Origin: JAYRSJ01 sp041920215
GTDB lineage: Bacteria > Pseudomonadota > Gammaproteobacteria > Burkholderiales > Burkholderiaceae_C
Direction: 5' to 3'
Assembly (NCBI GenBank): GCA_041920215.1
Contig: JAYRSJ010000020.1
Location: 22,695 to 86,694 of the forward strand
DNA: 64,000 bases
Part shown: in pieces, positions 58,591 to 64,000 of the stretch
Numbering within the stretch: position 1 is the first letter of the stretch
Layout of the letters: each line of letters begins with the position of its first letter
Notes under the pieces: model-generated
What the model was told of the DNA's origin: nothing
The model's input: the letters and a program-made list of their open reading frames with translations, nothing else
The model's database searches: none
Made by a program: the position numbers and the translations under genes

Positions 58591-58798
58591 ACAACCAGCC
58601 CGGGCTGCGCACAACCTTCGCGCCAATTGGGCCCAGCAGCAGCACGTCGGGCAGGGGCCCTTCCACCAGCTCAGCGGTCTGGGCACCATCGATGAAGTGA
58701 TACCTAAACGCCCAAGCGCCAAAGTTCTCAGGCCACGCCTGGCGGTGATGCTGTTCCAGCCCTGTGGCCCAAACTAGACAACGGTCAACGAGGCTCAT
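58571..58798 (-). pseudogene. Gene fragment interrupted by the IS21 end
   Basis: A frame from ATG 58798 (begins MSLVDRCLVWATGLEQHH) reads through a plausible protein segment and then stops inside the IS21 terminal repeat; the last residues (TPAEN) are encoded by that repeat. The native gene was therefore probably cut by the insertion. Its family is not recognised. It faces away from the chemoreceptor gene. Confidence 0.5.
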
Positions 58799-58951
58799 CC
58801 CTGCACCGTCACGCCATGGCTCACCCGAGTGCACACGTCGTGACAGAATTCAACGCAGGGTCTATCGTCAACTGCGAGCGTGTGCCGCCGCGTTGACTGT
58901 CCGGAAAGGCGTCACGACGGCAGGGCTATTGACGGATGGCGTTTGAAGTGC

Positions 58952-60391
58952 TCACCCCTCATGGGGCTCAAGCCTGAACACCCGCACGGCCTCGGCCAGA
59001 TGGCGCGCCTGATCTCTCAAGCTCTCTGCTGCAGCCGCTGACTGCTCGACGAGGGCCGAGTTCTGCTGCGTCATCTGGTCCAGTTGACCGATGGAGTTGT
59101 TGACTTGGCCGATACCGTTGCTCTGCTCTGCCGCAGCCACGCTGATCTCTCCGATGATGTGGGAAACGCGTTGTACGCTTTCCACAATCTCCTGCATCGT
59201 GCTGCCCGCTGCTTGTACCAAGCGAGCACCTGTCTCGACACGCTCCACGCTAGTACCGATCAGGCCCTTGATCTCTTTGGCGGCCTCGGCGCTGCGTTGG
59301 GCCAGGTTGCGGACCTCGCCGGCCACCACCGCAAAGCCACGGCCTTGCTCCCCGGCCCGCGCTGCCTCGACCGCCGCGTTGAGCGCGAGTATGTTGGTCT
59401 GGAAGGCGATGCCATCGATCACGCCAATGATGTCGGCAATGCGCTTGGAGCTGCCGTTGATTTCGTGCATGGTTGCCACCACTTCGGCTACAACGCTGCG
59501 CCCTTTGTCGGCGGTGCCGCTGGCAGACGATGCCAGGTCGTTGGCGGTATGGGCGCTGTGCGCGGTTTGGCTGACAGTGGCCGTCAGCTGCTCCATGGAA
59601 CTGGCGGTCGACTGCAAGCTGCCTGCGGTCTGCTCAGTGCGGTGGCTCAGATCCTGATTGCCCATGGCGATCTCAGAGGATGCCGTGGCAATCGTTTCGG
59701 AAATTTCGCGTATCCGACGCGTGGTCTCTCGCAGCTGGCCCACCATTGCGCCCATGGCATGTAATACGCTGCCGGTGTCGCCCGAACGCAATCGGATCTC
59801 GGTGGACAAGTCACCGGTGGCCACCGCGGATGCAATGCGGGCTACGGCCGCTGGCTCGCCGCCGATTTGCCGCACCACGCGGCGCGCAGCCATCGTCAAC
59901 GCTACGCCCACCAACACCGTAACCACAGCCAGCGAAATGGCCACCGCCGCGACGACTGCATTGCGCAGCACAACCGCGGCCTCGGTTCTGTAAGCGACGC
60001 GTACGGTGCCCACACGCGACCCGGTACCGTCGACGATGGCCTGCTCGACAGCGATGGTGCCATCCAAAGACGCCGGACGTGCCATCACATCTGCCGACAG
60101 AGACTTGTTCGACACATCCACGACTTCGGCAAACGCCAGTTCGGGGTCATGGGCCAGCTGCTTGACTAGATTGCCTATGGACGTGAGATCGAAGTTCGTC
60201 ACGTAGGGACCGGCGACGCCGGCGAGCAGCTTGCCGGTGTTCTCCGCAGCTTGTCGCTGGTGCGCCTGCATGCGTTGCGAAATGGTGATGGTGGTCAGCC
60301 ACGCTGCCACAATCGCTGCGGCCACCAGCATGGCGACTGTCGGTATGAGCAGTGACTTGTACAACGTGTCCAGACGAAGGTGCTTCAGCAT
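58952..60391 (-). CDS. Methyl-accepting chemotaxis protein
   Basis: This 479-residue chemoreceptor has two membrane helices (about 11-33 and 143-168), a periplasmic sensor domain of about 110 residues, a HAMP domain (about 168-220) and a signalling domain with the hairpin tip GIAFQTNILALNAAVEAARAGEQ written in the canonical order around residues 330-355. No C-terminal CheR-binding pentapeptide is present. It follows the binding-protein gene by about 43 bases and probably senses the ligand delivered by that protein. Confidence 0.92.
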   Translation of the reverse strand: MLKHLRLDTLYKSLLIPTVAMLVAAAIVAAWLTTITISQRMQAHQRQAAENTGKLLAGVAGPYVTNFDLTSIGNLVKQLAHDPELAFAEVVDVSNKSLSADVMARPASLDGTIAVEQAIVDGTGSRVGTVRVAYRTEAAVVLRNAVVAAVAISLAVVTVLVGVALTMAARRVVRQIGGEPAAVARIASAVATGDLSTEIRLRSGDTGSVLHAMGAMVGQLRETTRRIREISETIATASSEIAMGNQDLSHRTEQTAGSLQSTASSMEQLTATVSQTAHSAHTANDLASSASGTADKGRSVVAEVVATMHEINGSSKRIADIIGVIDGIAFQTNILALNAAVEAARAGEQGRGFAVVAGEVRNLAQRSAEAAKEIKGLIGTSVERVETGARLVQAAGSTMQEIVESVQRVSHIIGEISVAAAEQSNGIGQVNNSIGQLDQMTQQNSALVEQSAAAAESLRDQARHLAEAVRVFRLEPHEG

Positions 60392-60434
60392 GATGCTTAC
60401 CTCATACGGCGGATGGACTATCGTCGGGTTCTTG

Positions 60435-61610
60435 CTACTGAATCTTGGTCTGGGTGACGGCCTTGCCGCCCTGAACGCGTGTCAGGTAGACCGCCTTTGA
60501 ACCTTGGTGGCTGCTGGCCGAGAAGCCCACCTTGAACCCCCCGATATCTGCGGACAGTCCCTCGAGCGCAGCGACCAGCGAAGCCCGTGTGGGATCCCCA
60601 CCTACCTTTTTCAGCGCTTCAACCAACACGGCTGCGTTGATGTACCCCTCGAGCGAGGTGTATCCCTGGTCAGCAGGCTTCACATCACCCTGGTAGCTCT
60701 TGACGATGGGCAGCGAGGCATCTTGCGGGGACGGCATCACCTGCGTGATGTACACGCCGTCTCCACTCGGGCCAGCCTCGGCGATGAAGTTCTCGGTACC
60801 GATGAACGAAACGGTGAGAAAGCGCGCGGTCACGCCTGAGTCTCGCGCCTTCTTCACGGCGGCTGCCATCTGCTTGTACGTTCCCACGAAGACGATTGCG
60901 TCGGGCGCGGCGGCTTTCATGGCTTCGACGCCACCTTCTACTTCCATCGAGTTGCGCTTGATGCGCGCCTCTGCGGCGATCTTCATGTCCCGCTTGAACA
61001 GCGCTCGGGCAATGCCGCCTTTGACAGCCTCGCCAAACGCGTCGTCTTGCATGAGCATGGCGATCTTCTTGGCTCCGACGTCCTTGGTCAGGCGCTCGAC
61101 CATGGCCTCGGTCTCGTCGAAGTACGAGGCCCGGACGTTGAAGACCCACTTGTTGACCGGGTTGCGAAGGAACTCGGCGCCGGTGAACGGAAAGAGATAG
61201 GGCACCTGAGACTTCGAAGCCACAGGCACAGCGGCGCTCGATGTGGGTGTGCCGACATACCCGAACAGGGCAAAGACCTTGTCCATGCCGATCAGGGCTT
61301 CGGTGGCTCCGGCGGTCTTCGCGGGCTCATAGCCGTCGTCCTTGACCACCAGTGTCAGCTTGCGGCCGTTGACACCGCCCGCGGCGTTCACTCGCGCAAG
61401 GTACGCCTCGGCGCCTGACTTCATGCCTACGCCCAGACCCGCAGCGGGCCCACTCTGGGCATTGGCCATGCCAAGTTTGACCTCCGACGAAGTGACACCG
61501 TCTTCTGCAGATGCCGTGCCAGGTGCGGCTATTGCCGCGAGGATCGCAGTCGTTGCCGCTACGGCATGCACCACGGCGGCGCGACGGGTGGTAGGGGTCG
61601 AAGAGGACAT
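60435..61610 (-). CDS. Periplasmic branched-chain-type binding protein
   Basis: This 391-residue type-1 periplasmic binding protein (Peripla_BP_6 / LivJ-like) has a signal peptide (cleavage near AGTASA). The mature part opens with SSEVKLGMANAQSGPAAGLG, and RVNAAGGVNGRKL and LFGYVGTPTSSAAVP follow, as in family members. The ATG at 61610 has GGAGTACCACT upstream. No ABC permease or ATPase gene is adjacent. Its neighbours are a chemoreceptor and an S9-like lipoprotein, so a sensory role is more likely than transport. Confidence 0.88.
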   Translation of the reverse strand: MSSSTPTTRRAAVVHAVAATTAILAAIAAPGTASAEDGVTSSEVKLGMANAQSGPAAGLGVGMKSGAEAYLARVNAAGGVNGRKLTLVVKDDGYEPAKTAGATEALIGMDKVFALFGYVGTPTSSAAVPVASKSQVPYLFPFTGAEFLRNPVNKWVFNVRASYFDETEAMVERLTKDVGAKKIAMLMQDDAFGEAVKGGIARALFKRDMKIAAEARIKRNSMEVEGGVEAMKAAAPDAIVFVGTYKQMAAAVKKARDSGVTARFLTVSFIGTENFIAEAGPSGDGVYITQVMPSPQDASLPIVKSYQGDVKPADQGYTSLEGYINAAVLVEALKKVGGDPTRASLVAALEGLSADIGGFKVGFSASSHQGSKAVYLTRVQGGKAVTQTKIQ

Positions 61611-61624
61611 AGTGGTACTCCAGG

Positions 61625-63664
61625 TCAAAAGCGCGAGATCGAACAAACTGAGTTCTTTGCGGTCAAGCTCACTGTCTTGTCGGTATTCCGGCGGTGCACT
61701 TCGGCACCACCTTGCGTGATGAGCAGAGGCCGCCGGATCTTCTCAGCGCCCGTCAATGGTGACATTCGGTCGAGGAGCGCCTTCAGCTGGGCATCGCGCT
61801 CGTCGCCGAGTTCGCGGCGCCAAGCGTCCCGGCGCGACGGGTCGGCGGCTTCGGCCGGGGCCATCAGGCTGGTGTAGCCGCTGAGGCTCACTACGCCGGC
61901 AATGTGCTCCGAGAGCTCGACCGCAGCGCTCAGGCTGAGGTACCCGCCGTATCCGCCACCGGCGACGAATACCCGCCGCGCGTCGAGCGCCGGCTCGCTG
62001 GCGATCCAGTCGAGCAACGAGCGCAGATCGCGGATGACGTCTGTGCGCTTCGGTCCGTTGTCCAGATCCATGAACACTCGGCCGTAGCCCGATGCCCCAC
62101 GAAGGTTGGGTTGGATCAAGGCAAAACCCAAGTCTTCGACAACGCTGTTCAGTCGACCGAGCGCGCCAACTCTTGCCTGGCTCTGCACTCCTCCGAGCAT
62201 CGCAACGAGCACAGGGCGCGGGCCGCTCCAACGGCTGGTGGGCATGGTGAGCACGCCAGTGATTTCGCGCTGATCGAATGAACGCCAGCGGATGATGGTC
62301 TGCTCGGGCAAGGCCATGGGATCGGGCAGGCCGGGCCCCGCGGCAGGGCGGGTCCAGGCGTCCAGTGTTCCCTTGTCGACGTCGGCGGCCCAGAGCGACG
62401 GAGCGCCCAGCCTGCCATCGACCGTCAGCGCAACGAGACCGAGCTTGGGGTGCATGCTGGCCGAACGAATCGCGCCTGGAACCGGCATGGGCAAGTTCAG
62501 AGGCTTGCGGCTGGCGGTGTCGATCAACCGGACTTCGTCGCGTCCTTCCACGTTGAAGCGTGCCGCCAGATAGCGTCCGTCGGCGCCGAGCGAGAGTGAA
62601 AGTGCATCGAACGCAGGCAACTTGCCGATCAGGCGCGTACGGTTTGAAGCCAAATCGTACTGCTGCACAGTGCGTCGCTCGTCCGAGTCTCGCGCAACGA
62701 ACCATAGGCTGTTTGAGGATCGGTCGAGCCGCACCTCTGAAGTGTCTGTGCTTTCGTGGGCTTCGGCCGATGGCTTGCGGCTTCCCAATACAAGTGGACG
62801 CAGCTTGCCCTTTGCGATGTCAAGTCGCATCACGCGCGCCGATTGGTTGGGTTCACCGGCAGTCGTGCGAGTGGCGATCAGGCTGGATCGGTCTGCGGCA
62901 ACGCTGTCGATACTCCAGCCCGAACCCGCCAGTGTTCCGATCTGTCGGCGCTTGAGCGGTCGCACGGGATCGACAACCCAAACCTCCGTGGTCCGACCCA
63001 CTGCCCCCGACTCGTCGACCAAGGGGCCCGACGGCACCAACAGAATCATGCCCTCACCCTTGAGCCAACCTCCAAACTGCGCAGCCGGGTCGATGCGTTC
63101 AATCAGGGCCAACTCGCTGGTGCTTGGGTCCAAGCGAACAAACTCACTGCGATCTCCCTTGGCCGTGAGTGCGCACTGCACAACGATATAGCCGCCTTCA
63201 ACCGGCTCCCAGCTCGCATGCTTCACGGCGTACTTCACCTGGGCAAGCATGCGCGGCTCGTCAAGCGGACTGGAGATCAGGTGTAGCTGCGCCGGTCCGT
63301 TCAGGTCGCGGCGGTGCAGCACCAGCATCTCAGGCTTGATCGGGTGCCACTCCATGAACTCATGTCCGCGGAAGCCCTCGTATCGCCGGAACTGGTCAGC
63401 CAGCGCCCGTTCGATGGGCGGGACACCCGTAACGGTCATGCCCGCAGGGGCGGGGTACATCAGGGCGGCAGCTTTGGCCGCCTGATCAATCTGCGCGGTG
63501 GCTTCGAGCAGCGTCGGGCGCCCGGGAGACGTAGCCGACGGCGCAGCAGGGGGTTGCGTGCTGCAACCTATTAAGAGTGCCCACGGGGCCAACAAGCAGG
63601 TGAACCGCGCGATGCGCTCGGCGCCCCGCAATGTAGTGCAAGCGTGCTGGTTGAGGTGGCTCAT
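61625..63664 (-). CDS. S9-peptidase-like lipoprotein lacking catalytic residues
   Basis: This 679-residue protein has a lipobox (LLIGC), a beta-propeller-like N-terminal domain and a prolyl-oligopeptidase-type alpha/beta-hydrolase domain (about 440-679). The nucleophile elbow reads AGGGYGGY where GGSYGGY is normal, so the Ser is Gly (GGC where AGC would be needed). The C-terminus stops before the usual His segment, and the Asp loop is replaced by TQGGAEVHRR. It should not be a peptidase and may act as a binding protein. It ends 14 bases before the binding-protein gene. Confidence 0.8.
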   Translation of the reverse strand: MSHLNQHACTTLRGAERIARFTCLLAPWALLIGCSTQPPAAPSATSPGRPTLLEATAQIDQAAKAAALMYPAPAGMTVTGVPPIERALADQFRRYEGFRGHEFMEWHPIKPEMLVLHRRDLNGPAQLHLISSPLDEPRMLAQVKYAVKHASWEPVEGGYIVVQCALTAKGDRSEFVRLDPSTSELALIERIDPAAQFGGWLKGEGMILLVPSGPLVDESGAVGRTTEVWVVDPVRPLKRRQIGTLAGSGWSIDSVAADRSSLIATRTTAGEPNQSARVMRLDIAKGKLRPLVLGSRKPSAEAHESTDTSEVRLDRSSNSLWFVARDSDERRTVQQYDLASNRTRLIGKLPAFDALSLSLGADGRYLAARFNVEGRDEVRLIDTASRKPLNLPMPVPGAIRSASMHPKLGLVALTVDGRLGAPSLWAADVDKGTLDAWTRPAAGPGLPDPMALPEQTIIRWRSFDQREITGVLTMPTSRWSGPRPVLVAMLGGVQSQARVGALGRLNSVVEDLGFALIQPNLRGASGYGRVFMDLDNGPKRTDVIRDLRSLLDWIASEPALDARRVFVAGGGYGGYLSLSAAVELSEHIAGVVSLSGYTSLMAPAEAADPSRRDAWRRELGDERDAQLKALLDRMSPLTGAEKIRRPLLITQGGAEVHRRNTDKTVSLTAKNSVCSISRF

Positions 63665-63732
63665 GGCGTCGGCTCGGTAGTGCTGTCTTTCGTATGTGAT
63701 TGAAAGCCAGCGCCGCCTGTGAGCCGTTGTGC

Positions 63733-63777
63733 GCGCCGACCGAATTCTGACCACCCGTGCCGACTGAACATTGACCA
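63733..63777. repeat. IS21-type terminal repeats (right end)
   Basis: Two repeats, at 63733-63753 and 63757-63777, have the core GCCGAC, YGAA and TGACCA in the orientation opposite to the nearby istA fragment. They resemble the repeats at 58533-58590 and mark the other end of an IS21-type element. Confidence 0.65.
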
Positions 63778-64000
63778 GGGGTGGAAGCACATCTCGAGCG
63801 AGGCGTGCTGTGGATAAGTCTACGGTGTTTGCTGTTCTTGGTTCTCCGGTTGTCGTTGTCGATGGTGCGCGGGGCCCCTTGTGCCTGCCGCCACGCCCGC
63901 ACAAAGTCGGTCACGCGCGTGTAGCCGCCCGCGTAGCCCGCCGCCTTGATCTGGGCGTACAGCGCCTTGGCCGTGCGCCGCTCGCGCTTGGGGCGCCGTG
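63778..64000 (-). pseudogene. istA: istA fragment of an internally deleted IS21 element
   Basis: About 40 codons at the window edge match IstA: RRPKRERRTAKALYAQIKA, then AGGYTRVTDFVRAWRQAQG. They correspond to residues about 81-121 of the IstA part of the chimeric gene, with several substitutions. After QAQG the match ends and the sequence runs directly into terminal repeats, so the rest of istA and all of istB are missing. The 5' part lies beyond the window. Confidence 0.7.

Noticed and set aside
1..64000. CRISPR arrays, rRNA and tRNA genes.
   Set aside because: No regularly spaced repeats and no tRNA or rRNA signatures were found by reading.

Overview
The window is GC-rich DNA from a betaproteobacterium, most likely a Burkholderiales member; this is inferred from base composition and protein families, and no rRNA or tRNA gene is present to confirm it. 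About 1-56.4 kb reads as one integrative and conjugative element (ICE) or a closely related plasmid-like element. From about 58.6 kb onward the genes look like ordinary chromosomal genes. The junction between the two is cluttered with transposon debris.

Layout. (1) 1-8,991, minus strand: an F-type conjugation operon, read from right to left as lytic transglycosylase, OmpA-like lipoprotein, an unknown protein, then traA, L, E, K, B, a small membrane protein, a DsbC-like isomerase, traV and traC (cut by the window edge). Most neighbours overlap by 1-4 bases. (2) 8,992-9,714: a non-coding region rich in inverted repeats, a reasonable place for oriT and divergent promoters. (3) 9,715-16,070, plus strand: two unknown genes, a MobH-type relaxase (traI), the TraD coupling protein and a DUF4400 membrane protein. 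(4) 16,073-19,801, minus strand: an S24-like regulator without catalytic residues, a hybrid histidine kinase and a fatty acid desaturase. (5) 20,018-33,355, plus strand: a maintenance and replication module of the kind found in SPI-7/PFGI-1-type ICEs (ParA, ICE-type ParB, DUF2857, STY4528-like, PFL_4669-like, DUF3158-like, SSB, a SNF2 helicase, WGR). (6) 33,460-42,628, plus strand: STY4534-like and DUF3275-like proteins, a second SNF2-type helicase, RadC and many small unknown genes. Five copies of a structured leader RNA are scattered among them. (7) 42,670-44,479: five small unknown genes on the minus strand, followed by an AT-richer acyltransferase gene and an intact IS66 element with an 8-bp target duplication. 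(8) 48,633-54,284: a divergent block in which an Aca2-like regulator faces a minus-strand run of small unknown genes, with an SRAP protein, a CoiA-like nuclease and an unknown protein downstream on the plus strand. (9) 54,337-56,385: a tyrosine recombinase, probably the ICE integrase. (10) 56,544-58,590: an IS21 istA fragment fused in frame to an IS91 transposase. (11) 58,571-63,664: a truncated gene, a chemoreceptor, a periplasmic binding protein and an S9-like protein without its catalytic serine. (12) 63,733-64,000: the end of an internally deleted IS21-type element.

How it fits together. The relaxase would nick oriT, TraD would pass the DNA to the F-type channel, ParA/ParB, SSB and the STY/PFL proteins would maintain or replicate the excised circle, and the integrase would return it to the chromosome. 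The most unusual signals are the five-copy RNA family at 33.4-40.9 kb (related to, or the same as, the published radC RNA motif), the Aca2-like regulator with a palindrome and a divergent set of small unknown genes (candidate anti-defence cargo), the SXT-like conjugation genes combined with an SPI-7/PFGI-1-like replication module, and the IS21-IS91 chimeric transposase.
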